DNA of 32,855 nucleotides from an uncultured Desulfobacterales bacterium (GCA_947259065.1 CAMYLH010000043.1:6906-39760); one strand, 5' to 3'; counted from the stretch's first letter, positions 9,980 through 19,649 are shown. The notes: a model not told the origin generated them from the letters alone. Made by a program: numbers and translations.

Positions 9980-10065
9980 AGCCCAGCTAGTTCGCATCGC
10001 TCAAAACTGGAATGATGGAATGTTGGCTTACAAAGAATGTGACCGCAAATAATTCTGAGGTTCGT

Positions 10066-10962
10066 ATGAATAGTAGAAACTCCGGTATTCTAAAGCACAA
10101 CGATCTGATGAACCCGGGTCATCTGGGTTGTCCCGGTTGCGGTGCGACCATAGCCATGAAATTTGCCCTCCAGGCCCTGGGTGAAAAAACCATGGTGGTC
10201 ATCCCGGCCTGCTGCTGGGGGGTCATCGCCGGACCCTATCCTCAAAGCGCCCTGAAGGTTCCCATACTACACACGGCTTTTGCCACTGCCGGAGCGGCTG
10301 CCAGCGGATTGCGGGCAGCCCTTGACATGCGCGGCGACACTGAAACCACGGTTCTTTCCTGGGCGGGCGACGGCGGGACTTTTGATATCGGCTTTCAGTC
10401 CTTGAGCGGAGCCGTGGAACGTAACGAAGATTGTATTTTTGTCTGCTATGACAATGAGGGCTATATGAATACCGGCGTTCAGCGTTCCTCCGCCACGCCT
10501 TACGGTACTCGAACGACCACCACACCTGCTGAAAAATGGAAAAAAACAGGCAAAAAGAATATTGTCGAAGCCTTAGCCGCTCACCGCATCCCCTATGCCG
10601 CCACCGCCAGCATCGGCTACCCCGAAGATATGATCCGTAAGTTTGAAAAAGCCGCAAAATTGAAAGGCGGTTCCCGATTTATCCATGTCCTGGCCACCTG
10701 CCCCCCAGGTTGGCGAATCGGATCCGAAATGTCGGTTAAAATCGCCCGGCTTGCAGTCCAGGCCAACGCGTTTCCCTTGTACGAGGTAGAGGATGGCGTT
10801 AACTACACCCTGAATTTCAGGGGTGATCGTAAGGTGAAAGAATACCTGGCCGATCAGGGTAGATTTAACCATCTGACAGACGTGGACATCAAGCAAATAC
10901 AAAAAATGGTTGATGCCGAATGGAATCTGCTGTTAAAGAAAGCCGGCATGATATCTCCTTGA
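10066..10962 (+). CDS. porB: 2-oxoacid:ferredoxin oxidoreductase beta subunit (TPP-binding)
   Basis: GHLGCPGCGATIAMKFALQ, WAGDGGTFDIGFQSLSGAVERNEDCIFVCYDNEGYMNTGVQRSSATPYG. Confidence 0.9.
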   Translation: MNSRNSGILKHNDLMNPGHLGCPGCGATIAMKFALQALGEKTMVVIPACCWGVIAGPYPQSALKVPILHTAFATAGAAASGLRAALDMRGDTETTVLSWAGDGGTFDIGFQSLSGAVERNEDCIFVCYDNEGYMNTGVQRSSATPYGTRTTTTPAEKWKKTGKKNIVEALAAHRIPYAATASIGYPEDMIRKFEKAAKLKGGSRFIHVLATCPPGWRIGSEMSVKIARLAVQANAFPLYEVEDGVNYTLNFRGDRKVKEYLADQGRFNHLTDVDIKQIQKMVDAEWNLLLKKAGMISP

Positions 10963-10972
10963 AATTTCCCCA

Positions 10973-11000
10973 TTGAAATAAAAATTTTCTGTGTTAGAAT
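10973..11000 (+). promoter_or_regulatory. Candidate sigma70-like promoter upstream of the PpiC-type gene
   Basis: TTGAAA - 16 nt - TAGAAT. Confidence 0.4.
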
Positions 11001-11096
11001 TAGAAAAATAATTATTCACCACAAAAAAATATGGATTCAACCTGATCGCGAACTTGATCCGGTTCATACGGCGTAGAATTTTAGAAATAAAGGGAT

Positions 11097-11120
11097 GGAC
11101 TCTATGGAGTCCTTTTTTTT
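11097..11120 (+). terminator. Rho-independent terminator or attenuator
   Basis: GGACTC-TATG-GAGTCC followed by T8. Confidence 0.85.
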
Positions 11121-11146
11121 CCTCAACCTTGAAAGGATTCACAAAC

Positions 11147-12130
11147 ATGAAGTATACGAACACAAAAAGACTCTGGCAAATTGCTGCCGTTTTCGCTTTG
11201 ATCCTGGTTTTTCTCCCGGCTATGGCACAGGAAAAACAGTCTGCAGAAAAAAATGCCGCCCTGGTAAATGGAGTCGCCATTTCCATGGAACAATACACCA
11301 AGGAATTAAATATTCAACTTGATCGGGTTTCACAACAGGGACAGCAGGTGTCCGACGATCAAATGGCGACACTGAAAGATAATATCCTGGATAGCCTTAT
11401 TGAGCGTGAAATTCTATACCAGCAAAGCCAAAAGGCCGGAATTAAAATCACCGACCAGACAGTTGACGATCAGTTGGCGACCATTAAAAAAAGATTTCCC
11501 AATGAAACCGAATATAAAAATGCCTTAAGCAAGATGAACCTCTCCGAGGATGAAGTTAAATTGCAGATCAAACGCGGGCTTTCTATCCGGGATCTGATTG
11601 ATCAGCAAATCACCAGCAAAATCGTGATAACCGACGAGGAAAGCAAAGCATACTATGACAAGAATCCCCAATTTTTTAAGCAGCCCGCACAGATAAAGGC
11701 CAGTCACATTTTAATCAAAGTCGACGCCAAGGCCGATGAAGCCAAAAAAACTGAAGCACGAAAAAAAATTGAGGCGGTTCAACAAAAATTGAAAGACGGT
11801 GGCGATTTTGCCGCATTGGCCAAAGAATACTCCGAAGGTCCCAGCAGTACCAAAGGCGGTGATTTGGGTTATTTTAGACGCGGTCAGATGGTCCCACCTT
11901 TCGAAGAGGCTGCCCTGGCTTTGAAACCCAACGAGGTCAGTGAAGTTGTGGAAACCCGCTTTGGGTACCATTTAATTAAAGTTTTCGATAGTAAACCCGA
12001 AGAAACACTGGCCTATGCAGATGTCAAAGACAAAATTATGCAGCGCATGAAACAGGAAAAAATTGAAAAAGAGGCTGTTCAGTATGTTGATAAGCTGAAA
12101 AAAGATGCCAAATTAGAAAAATTTATATAA
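11147..12130 (+). CDS. Periplasmic peptidyl-prolyl cis-trans isomerase, PpiC/SurA type (parvulin)
   Basis: Signal peptide MKYTNTKRLWQIAAVFALILVFLPAMAQ; SurA_N-like region; parvulin motifs KASHILIKV, FAALAKEYSEGPSSTKGGDLGYFRRGQMVPPFEEAA, ETRFGYHLIKV. Confidence 0.9.
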   Translation: MKYTNTKRLWQIAAVFALILVFLPAMAQEKQSAEKNAALVNGVAISMEQYTKELNIQLDRVSQQGQQVSDDQMATLKDNILDSLIEREILYQQSQKAGIKITDQTVDDQLATIKKRFPNETEYKNALSKMNLSEDEVKLQIKRGLSIRDLIDQQITSKIVITDEESKAYYDKNPQFFKQPAQIKASHILIKVDAKADEAKKTEARKKIEAVQQKLKDGGDFAALAKEYSEGPSSTKGGDLGYFRRGQMVPPFEEAALALKPNEVSEVVETRFGYHLIKVFDSKPEETLAYADVKDKIMQRMKQEKIEKEAVQYVDKLKKDAKLEKFI

Positions 12131-12144
12131 TTTGATAAATTGTT

Positions 12145-12789
12145 TTGGCCTCCGATCAGAAACATCTCGCTCCCATTCCAACCGCTGGGATTGTTGTCAT
12201 TTCTATCTATGTTGCCGCGCAACTGCTGTCTGATATTGCCAGCCTGAAAATCACTCTGCTTGCCGGCTTCAGTATGGACGCCGGCACTTTCGTTTATCCG
12301 CTGACATTCACCATTCGGGATCTGATCCACAAACGCCTCGGGAAGAAGGCCGCACAGACCGTGATAATTTTGGCGGCGGCCCTTAACCTTTTCATGGCGC
12401 TTTTTTTCCATTTCACCGCCTGGCTGCCCCAGGATCCGTCCTGGGGTTTGGGCATGGAGTTTTCGGCAATCCTGGGGCCGGTATGGCGAATTGTCACCGC
12501 GAGCATTATTGCCGAGATCTTCAGCGAACTCCTCGACACCGAAATTTACCATCTGTGGCAAAGTCGCATCACGAAAAGGTACCAGTGGTTGCGCGTTCTC
12601 GCAAGCAATGCCGCTAGCATCCCACTCGACAGCATGATTTTCTGTTGGATCGCTTTCGGATTTGTATTGCCGCATAGCGTGGTCTGGTCCATTTTTTATG
12701 CCAATGTTGTGCTGAAAGGCGCAGTAACGATCCTCAGCCTGCCATCTATTTATCTGGTGAAAGAAAAGCATGCAACGCTGAATGAATAG
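12145..12789 (+). CDS. YhhQ/VUT-family queuosine precursor transporter
   Basis: 214-aa multi-TM protein with ITLLAGFSMDAGTFVYPLTFTIRDLIHKRLGKKAAQTVI and AEIFSELLDTEIYH typical of the YhhQ family; TTG start. Confidence 0.8.
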   Translation: MASDQKHLAPIPTAGIVVISIYVAAQLLSDIASLKITLLAGFSMDAGTFVYPLTFTIRDLIHKRLGKKAAQTVIILAAALNLFMALFFHFTAWLPQDPSWGLGMEFSAILGPVWRIVTASIIAEIFSELLDTEIYHLWQSRITKRYQWLRVLASNAASIPLDSMIFCWIAFGFVLPHSVVWSIFYANVVLKGAVTILSLPSIYLVKEKHATLNE

Positions 12790-13272
12790 GTTCAGAGGTT
12801 CAAGGTTCACCGTTCAGAGTTGAATTTCTTCTATCGACATTGCTCGTAATTTACCCATCACTTGATAACGCCTCGAATGGCAGCACGCGTAGCTTCTCAA
12901 TTAGTTCTGGTGATGCAATTCAATTTCCTCTGAAATAAGGGTGATGGTATTTGGTTGACTAAATATAACTTGAACCTAGGAACTCTGAACCCAGAACCTT
13001 TGAACCTTCATGGAGGTACTTTTCGATAGCAGAATATTGTGTTATATGGGTTCAATCGCCATCAAATTTATACCTAGGTTGAGAGGTTCAGAGTTCCGGG
13101 TTCAGAGGTTGTCATATCCAGACATCGCCTATGTTTCGACACGACGTCCGGATTGACCTCTTTCACCCATGGGGTGTAACAGCCTTGCGGGCCCATTGAT
13201 ATGAAATCCATTTAGGATTCATCTTTTAAGGTTCTTTAACCGGGAACCCTGAACGTTGAACCGATTAACCCA
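12788..13272. repeat. Four clusters of degenerate 7-bp-periodic repeats (AGGTTCA / TGAACCT) in alternating orientation
   Basis: 12788-12824 (AGGTTCA-type), 12971-13008 (TGAACCT-type), 13083-13110 (AGGTTCA-type), 13229-13272 (mostly TGAACCT-type). Confidence 0.8.
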
Positions 13273-13314
13273 GACAAATATCTTAGCCAAAACCCTTTAT
13301 AAAGGAGGTTTCAA

Positions 13315-13998
13315 ATGTCACTGAAAGTCACCTGGTACAGTCACGCCTGTTTTTTAATTGAAACCGATAAAGCCAGGCTGCTGGTAGATCCGTTTATAAC
13401 CGGCAACCCCCTCTCTCCGGTGAAAGCCGATGAGGTTCAAACTGATTATATTTTAATATCACACGGCCACGGCGATCATGTCGGCGACAGTGTAGCAATT
13501 GCAAAACGAACCGGAGCCATGGTGATTTCAAACTTTGAAATACAAAACTGGATTGCAGCCCAGGGTGTCGATAACGTCCACCCCCAGCATATCGGAGGCG
13601 GATTTGATTACCCTTGGGGGCGGGTCAAATTGACCATGGCCCAGCACGGATCAGCGCTGCCGGACGGCTCTTATGGAGGCAATCCTTGTGGTTTTTTGTT
13701 TTACATCGATGGCAAAAAGATTTATCACGCCTGCGACACCGGGCTGTTTTATGACATGAAACTCATCGGGGAGGAAGGCGTCGATCTGGCGATATTACCC
13801 ATCGGGGACAACTTCACCATGGGGCCCGATGACGCTCTACGCGCCGTAAAACTCATCGAACCCGGGCAGGTAATTCCCATTCATTACGATACCTTTGAGG
13901 TAATCAAGCAGGATCCCCAGGCTTGGGCTAACCGAGTGGAAAAAGAGACAGCCGCCAAAGTGACAGTAATGAAACCTGGAGACAGTCTGAAGCTTTAA
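13315..13998 (+). CDS. UPF0173-type metal-dependent hydrolase (metallo-beta-lactamase superfamily)
   Basis: VTWYSHACFLIETDKARLLVDPFITGNPLSP, ISHGHGDHVGD, YHACDTGLFYDMKLIGE, PIGDNFTMGPDDAL; RBS AAAGGAGG. Confidence 0.92.
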   Translation: MSLKVTWYSHACFLIETDKARLLVDPFITGNPLSPVKADEVQTDYILISHGHGDHVGDSVAIAKRTGAMVISNFEIQNWIAAQGVDNVHPQHIGGGFDYPWGRVKLTMAQHGSALPDGSYGGNPCGFLFYIDGKKIYHACDTGLFYDMKLIGEEGVDLAILPIGDNFTMGPDDALRAVKLIEPGQVIPIHYDTFEVIKQDPQAWANRVEKETAAKVTVMKPGDSLKL

Positions 13999-14051
13999 TG
14001 ACTGAAAAGTGGTATTTTTATTCCTTAACCTAAGGAATACGGTCAAATCCC

Positions 14052-14258
14052 TCAGCCGGACGGCTTACAGGAGGGTGCGGTAAAGCCACCCGATCCGGTA
14101 GCTATCCCGCTGGGCCTGAAACAGCCTGCTGACATCAGCTTTTCCACATCCGCACACTCGCATTCGGGACATTTCGGACGCGGTTCGCTGGCGGACAGGG
14201 TCAGCTCTTCAAAACAGTGACAGCAGGCTTTACATTGGTACTCATAAATCGGCATCAT
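14052..14258 (-). CDS. FmdB-family zinc ribbon protein
   Basis: MPIYEYQCKACCHCFEELTLSASEPRPKCPECECADVEKLMSAGCF. Confidence 0.9.
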   Translation of the reverse strand: MMPIYEYQCKACCHCFEELTLSASEPRPKCPECECADVEKLMSAGCFRPSGIATGSGGFTAPSCKPSG

Positions 14259-14492
14259 TACTCCTTTTAATTATTTCCTTATTGGAATGAACGTCTAACG
14301 GCCTTAGCCTGGTAAAGTCGGCAGGACATTGTTTGCTTTGCCCGGTGATCTCACTCTATCCTAACGAACAGGGGGATCAGCACTCTTCTTTGAAAGCTTT
14401 AATATAATAACTTCTATCCCGGCCAAGTCAAGTTTAGTTTAAACGCTTTGAATTTATCGTTGCATGCCCTTATACGTTAAAAAACGATCAAG

Positions 14493-15569
14493 ATGAATAA
14501 AAGACAATTCATCGGTGTAAAAACCACTAAGATTTATTGCAGGCCTTCTTGTCCGGCGAAAGCACCGTTGCCGGATAATATTGTTCATTTTAAAACCGCC
14601 GGACAGGCTGAATTTAACGGCTATCGTGCCTGCAAAAGGTGTTTCCCGGATTTTCCGGTCGAGCATTGGGATGACGGGATAAATTCGGTCTTTTTAAGAC
14701 TACCCAAGGACTTTGACTTTGGCAAATGCCTGAAATTTCTGGCCAGGTCCCCTGCAGAACCCTGCCATCTGGTTAACCAGAAGACCTTATATAAAGCATT
14801 AAAATTTGAGGATGATCCCATATTGCTCAAAATCCAGCTCCAGAACAAAAAATCTCTTTCTATCGAATTTCTTACGAAACGTCCCAAAAAATCCATCCGC
14901 GCTAAAGTTGCAAAATATGTTTGGAACTGGTTTGACCTGGATACCAACCTCAAACCATTTTATCAAATGGCAAAAAGTGATCCTGTGTTAAACCACATTG
15001 CAGATACATGCTATGGCCTTCGGATCGTGTCTATTCCAGATTTGTTTGAAGCGACATGTTGGGCCGTCATGGGACAGCATATCAATCTTAACTTTGCTTA
15101 CACTCTGAAAAAGCGTTTTGTGGAATCTTTTGGTGAACGGTTTCACATTGATGACCGGGTCTTTTACCTGTTTCCAACCCCGGAAATGATTGCAAAACAA
15201 ACTGTGAGTAGATTCAGAAAATTACAATTTACCGAAAAAAAATCGGAGTATGTTATCGAGATTGCAAAAAAAATGAGGGATGGGATCTTAAGCAAAAAGG
15301 CTTTACTGAAAAAGGATAGCTTCAAATTAGTAAAAAAAGAATTGATGCGGTTGCATGGAGTTGGAAAATGGACGACTGAATATGTGTGTTTGCGATGTTT
15401 AAAGGATCCCACCGCGTTTCCGGTCGATGATGTCGGTCTTCAAAATGCAATACAACGTCAATTGCGCTTGAGTGCAAAGCCTGCAGTCGATGAAATCTAT
15501 AAATTTTCAAGGCGCTGGAAAAACTGGGAAGCTTATGCAACCTTTTATCTGTGGAATTCGCTCATGTGA
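14493..15569 (+). CDS. Ada-type Zn-binding domain fused to AlkA-like DNA-3-methyladenine glycosylase
   Basis: FIGVKTTKIYCRPSCPAK...GYRACKRCFP (Ada Zn domain) followed by HhH-GPD region LMRLHGVGKWTTEYVCLRCLKDPTAFPVDDVGLQNAI. Confidence 0.85.
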   Translation: MNKRQFIGVKTTKIYCRPSCPAKAPLPDNIVHFKTAGQAEFNGYRACKRCFPDFPVEHWDDGINSVFLRLPKDFDFGKCLKFLARSPAEPCHLVNQKTLYKALKFEDDPILLKIQLQNKKSLSIEFLTKRPKKSIRAKVAKYVWNWFDLDTNLKPFYQMAKSDPVLNHIADTCYGLRIVSIPDLFEATCWAVMGQHINLNFAYTLKKRFVESFGERFHIDDRVFYLFPTPEMIAKQTVSRFRKLQFTEKKSEYVIEIAKKMRDGILSKKALLKKDSFKLVKKELMRLHGVGKWTTEYVCLRCLKDPTAFPVDDVGLQNAIQRQLRLSAKPAVDEIYKFSRRWKNWEAYATFYLWNSLM

Positions 15570-15719
15570 AACCATATTATACCGCTAAGGCTGATAATAA
15601 TTTCAGTTCTAGAACCAATACAAAGGATCTCTTTCAAAGCCGGTGGATGTTTCGTTGCAATATCCATCGGCGTCGATGTGACCTTTATTGGGGTTATCAT
15701 CCCGAATAGCTTTTAGCGT

Positions 15720-16436
15720 ATGGATAATGAAATGATCATCATCACGGATGCCCACATTAGCAAAGCCACAGGAAATTATGCGGTTTTTTTCAAGATGCTT
15801 GAATCTCTTGAGAGAAATAGCCAGGATCTGATCTTTCTGGGTGATATTTTCGAACTGTGGATTGCATTGCCACGCTATGAGGAAAAAATCCATCGGGATT
15901 TTATAGCCTGGTGTCGCAGACAGAAAAGCCATCGCACCATCGGTTATATGGAGGGTAACCATGAGTATTACCTGGCAAATGAAAGAGCATCGGACTTTAC
16001 ATGGTGCTCTATGAATGCCTGGCGAAGGGATGCCACAGGAGCTCTTTTTGTGCACGGCGATCGAATCAATCGCAAAGATAAAAATTATCTGGCTTTCAGG
16101 AAACTGGCTAAAAATAAAGTATCAAAATTTATCATCTGCCGGTTGCCTTTCGGCCCGAAAATCACAATATCACTTAAGCAAGGATTAAAAAAAACGAATA
16201 CCAAATTCCGTTTGCGATTGCCCAAAGCGGAAGTTGAAGCTTTTGCGCAGGCCAGATTTGCCGAGGACGTCAATGTTATTTTCATGGGTCATTTTCACCA
16301 ACAGTATCTTTATCGAAACCGTGATGCCAAGGAGCTCCATGTATTGCCGGATTGGTTCAGCACCCAAAAGGTCACGATCTATCGCCGCAATTCAAAGGAG
16401 ATAAAGCACATTCATTGGGAAGATGTGGGTACTTAA
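15720..16436 (+). CDS. LpxH-like UDP-2,3-diacylglucosamine diphosphatase / metallophosphoesterase
   Basis: IIITDAHISK, FLGDIFELWIA, MEGNHEYYL, LFVHGDRI, FMGHFHQ motifs. Confidence 0.8.
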   Translation: MDNEMIIITDAHISKATGNYAVFFKMLESLERNSQDLIFLGDIFELWIALPRYEEKIHRDFIAWCRRQKSHRTIGYMEGNHEYYLANERASDFTWCSMNAWRRDATGALFVHGDRINRKDKNYLAFRKLAKNKVSKFIICRLPFGPKITISLKQGLKKTNTKFRLRLPKAEVEAFAQARFAEDVNVIFMGHFHQQYLYRNRDAKELHVLPDWFSTQKVTIYRRNSKEIKHIHWEDVGT

Positions 16437-16550
16437 GCCCATCGGAAATACTTTTACTCATTCTGTTGTAATCCGCGAAACATTGGGATATTTCCGCCAT
16501 CATCATATGATTGAATATTTTAGAACGAATATTGAAGAGTTGTATTCATC

Positions 16551-17057
16551 TCAAGGTGAATAATAAATAATGAAGAGTTCCCAGGCGACTACGGCAATGA
16601 AAACAAAGATCACACAGGGGAAAAGGGAATGGGTATATATTTTAATTTTGGTGAGAAAAACATTTTTAAAAATCAGCAGAATGAGCACCCCGATGCTAGT
16701 TAAGACGTACTTGGCAACGATGAAGGTCAGCGTTCCGTGTTCGAGAAAATATGCCATCACCGGATTAAGCTCTCTGGCACCCCTTTGAATGATAACCAGA
16801 GTTAACACCGCGTCCGTAATACTCAATGTCAGGATGGCGGTGATGGCCAAAAATAATTTCTGGTTGTAAAGGTCGAAAATAATCGCCTTGCCCATGTCAT
16901 CGTCACGTCGAGAACGCTCTCTGCGGCCATTGAAAAACAAATACTTTAAACGCGCTTTGTTATCGGTTCTGCGATCAATTCCACGGCGTTTGTCCGTATG
17001 GTGAGACTCACAACCGACTGAATTAAAACCGTTTTTGCGATCCTTTTCTTTTTCCAT
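16551..17057 (-). CDS. DUF5658-like membrane protein
   Basis: Multi-TM with LSITDAVLTLVIIQRGARELNPVMAYFLEHG motif, charged N-terminal region. Confidence 0.65.
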   Translation of the reverse strand: MEKEKDRKNGFNSVGCESHHTDKRRGIDRRTDNKARLKYLFFNGRRERSRRDDDMGKAIIFDLYNQKLFLAITAILTLSITDAVLTLVIIQRGARELNPVMAYFLEHGTLTFIVAKYVLTSIGVLILLIFKNVFLTKIKIYTHSLFPCVIFVFIAVVAWELFIIYYSP

Positions 17058-17433
17058 GTTACTTAATTGGTGTCGTTAATATGAATTACACGTTGTCACA
17101 GTATCAGGGCGCAATATTGAATTCAAATTTCAAAAGGTTGTAACTTTAATTGAGAAAATGAGCTGAACCTAAGATAAACATGACAAAGTTGAATTAATAA
17201 AATCATCTTTGCGAAATTACCCCATATTCTTGAAGTTCGTCAACCGATTCAGGACGGGGCATATTAAGGATTACATCGGTAAAATCAATAATATACTTTA
17301 GACCGACGCTGATCACAAGCGCCAATTCACGGATTTAGCAGGATGCATGTTGACAATTATCGACGCTTTCAGTAGGCACTTAAATCTAAATTGAGCAATT
17401 TTTTCCGGTTTCTCCGGGTCAGGAATTTAGCGT

Positions 17434-17968
17434 ATGAACCTATTTAGCGGCATAAAATATAACCTACGGGGATTGAGTTTGGGGCTGAAAACCCCAAAAT
17501 TGTTATGGTTAGGGATTATTCGATTTATGGTGGTAGCCATCATCACGATTCTTACCGCCGGCTTGATTCTCGTTTACCATCAAGAGATATTAAATCTCAT
17601 GTGGAGTAAACCTGAAAGTCAGTGGATTATATGGTTGTGGTATCTGTTTTCTTGGCTGCTTTCGGTAGTTTTAGTCGGTTGTGCGATTGTTTTGTCTTAC
17701 CTGGTTTCTCAAATTTTTTTCAGTGTTTTCATCATGGATCTGATGTCTAAAATTACCGAAAAAACTGTGACAGGCGGTATTCGGGAGCCGAATAAAATCC
17801 CATGGTGGCAGCAATTTTTTCAAAGAACGCTTCCGTCTATTAACGAGCACGCTTTCCTTTCACCTGGGATTTGGCATTCTTTTTCTGATTCCACTGCTCA
17901 ACATTTTGTTTCTCTCATTTGCGCCCGTAGGTGCAACCCTTTATTATATTGATAAATACAGAACATAA
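17434..17968 (+). pseudogene. EI24-family membrane protein gene, frameshifted and apparently internally deleted
   Basis: N-terminal part in the frame of 17434; EI24-like C-terminus KERFRLLTSTLSFHLGFGILFLIPLLNILFLSFAPVGATLYYIDKYRT* is in the +1 frame, ending at 17968. Confidence 0.7.
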
Positions 17969-17973
17969 AGGAC

Positions 17974-18555
17974 ATGATGGTGAAAATCAGAAGCTCGCTC
18001 AAACTCACGGATTTAAAATGGCTGAACCTGTTTGAAGTTGCCTATGTCGACCGAACCGGTCTCAACCGATCTTGGCAGGTCGTCTCCCGTGCTAAAGAGC
18101 CGAAATGCATCACCAAAAATTTTGCGGTGCCCGATGCCGTGGTGATTGTTCCATTGCACGCAGCCGAAAATAAAATCGTTATCACCAGAGAATACAGGAT
18201 ACCGCTGGCGGACTTTGAATATGGATTCCCCGCGGGTCTGATCGATGCCGGGGAAACCATTGAGCAGGCTTCCCGGCGTGAGCTTAAAGAGGAGACGGGA
18301 TTGGAAATCACCCGGTTTAATGGGATCAGTCCGTCACTATATTCTTCTGCCGGCATGAGCGATGAATCTGTGGTCATGGTGTATGTTGAATGCGACGGCA
18401 ATCCCTCCAATGCCCGCAACACCGGATCTGAATTCATCGAAGTTGAACTCCTCTCCCCATCCCAGGCAGCCCGGCTGTGCGAAAATCCGATATTGAAGTT
18501 CGATGCCAAAGCCTGGTTGGTGCTCTCCGGATTTGCTAAATACGGTCATCTCTGA
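17974..18555 (+). CDS. NUDIX hydrolase (ADP-ribose pyrophosphatase-like)
   Basis: GFPAGLIDAGETIEQASRRELKEETGLEI Nudix box. Confidence 0.9.
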   Translation: MMVKIRSSLKLTDLKWLNLFEVAYVDRTGLNRSWQVVSRAKEPKCITKNFAVPDAVVIVPLHAAENKIVITREYRIPLADFEYGFPAGLIDAGETIEQASRRELKEETGLEITRFNGISPSLYSSAGMSDESVVMVYVECDGNPSNARNTGSEFIEVELLSPSQAARLCENPILKFDAKAWLVLSGFAKYGHL

Positions 18556-18836
18556 CCAGGAATTCCTCCATTTGGACCCGGATCTGGATATCCGCCGATT
18601 TCTTTCTTGCAGTGGCCTGCTTCCTGAAGCCAGACACTGCAACCGGAAAAATTAATGATTATGAGATATACGCTTATAAAACCGATCTTTCATCATCGCA
18701 TATCCCCAAATCAGAGGCACACCATGGATTTTCGATAACAAACTCAAACGCATTTAGCGTTGACTTACAACAGGATATCCTTAATATATGGCTGATTATT
18801 CCATGAATTTGCGTGGGCAAAAGGAAATACACGACC

Positions 18837-19649
18837 ATGGTGCAAGAGGGTTATTATCAAGTTTTAGGAGTGGATAAAGACGCCACGGCAAAGCAGATCA
18901 AGGAGGCCTACCGGCAGCTGGCATTTAGGTTCCATCCGGATCGCAACAAAGATAACACCGGTGCAGTCGAAGAAATGAAAAAGGTCAATGAAGCTTATGC
19001 CGTTCTCTCAAATCCTGCAAAAAAACGTGAATATGATTCCTTGAAAAATCAATTCGGATCTTCGGCCTATACGCATTTTAGAAACAATTATTCCGAACAG
19101 GATATATTTAGCGGTTCGGACATCAATCATATTTTTGAGGAAATGGCCAGGAATTTTGGATTGAGAGGCTCAAACGAGATTTTCAAGGAATTTTATGGCC
19201 GGGGATACCGTCAGTTCGAATTTAAGAAGCCTGGATTTTCTGCCAAAGGTTTTTTTTCCGGCAGTCCGGTGACGGGAACCGGCCATCAAAATCATGCGAG
19301 TTTACCGTTTGGCGGCAATTTCGGAAAAATATCCCGTTTTCTACTGCAAAGAATCAGCGGCTTCCAATTCCCCGAAGATGGAACCGATGTTCACGATCAC
19401 CTTTACCTGGATCCAAAGCAAGCCCTGTACGGAGGACCTTATGCCTACTATCTGCGCCATAAATCCAAAAAACTGGTGGTAAAAATCCCCCCCGGTATTC
19501 GTGACGGTCAGCAGATTCGGCTGGCAGCAATGGGCCGGGACGGTAAACGCGGCGGCAAACCCGGGAATCTGCTTCTAAAAGTTCACATTCGCAAGCCGCT
19601 GCTCAGGTCCATTAAAAATCTTTTTTCTAAGCGTAAGGAAAATTTATGA
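18837..19649 (+). CDS. DnaJ/CbpA-like J-domain protein
   Basis: YYQVLGVDKDATAKQIKEAYRQLAFRFHPDRNKDN J-domain and C-terminal DnaJ-C-like segment; no zinc finger. Confidence 0.88.
   Translation: MVQEGYYQVLGVDKDATAKQIKEAYRQLAFRFHPDRNKDNTGAVEEMKKVNEAYAVLSNPAKKREYDSLKNQFGSSAYTHFRNNYSEQDIFSGSDINHIFEEMARNFGLRGSNEIFKEFYGRGYRQFEFKKPGFSAKGFFSGSPVTGTGHQNHASLPFGGNFGKISRFLLQRISGFQFPEDGTDVHDHLYLDPKQALYGGPYAYYLRHKSKKLVVKIPPGIRDGQQIRLAAMGRDGKRGGKPGNLLLKVHIRKPLLRSIKNLFSKRKENL

Noticed and set aside
12788-13272. CRISPR array
   Set aside because: Units are 7 bp, degenerate and in both orientations, with no constant repeat/spacer structure or cas genes.
15609-16055. 148-aa minus-strand ORF
   Set aside because: Overlaps the well-supported LpxH-like gene; no family features.
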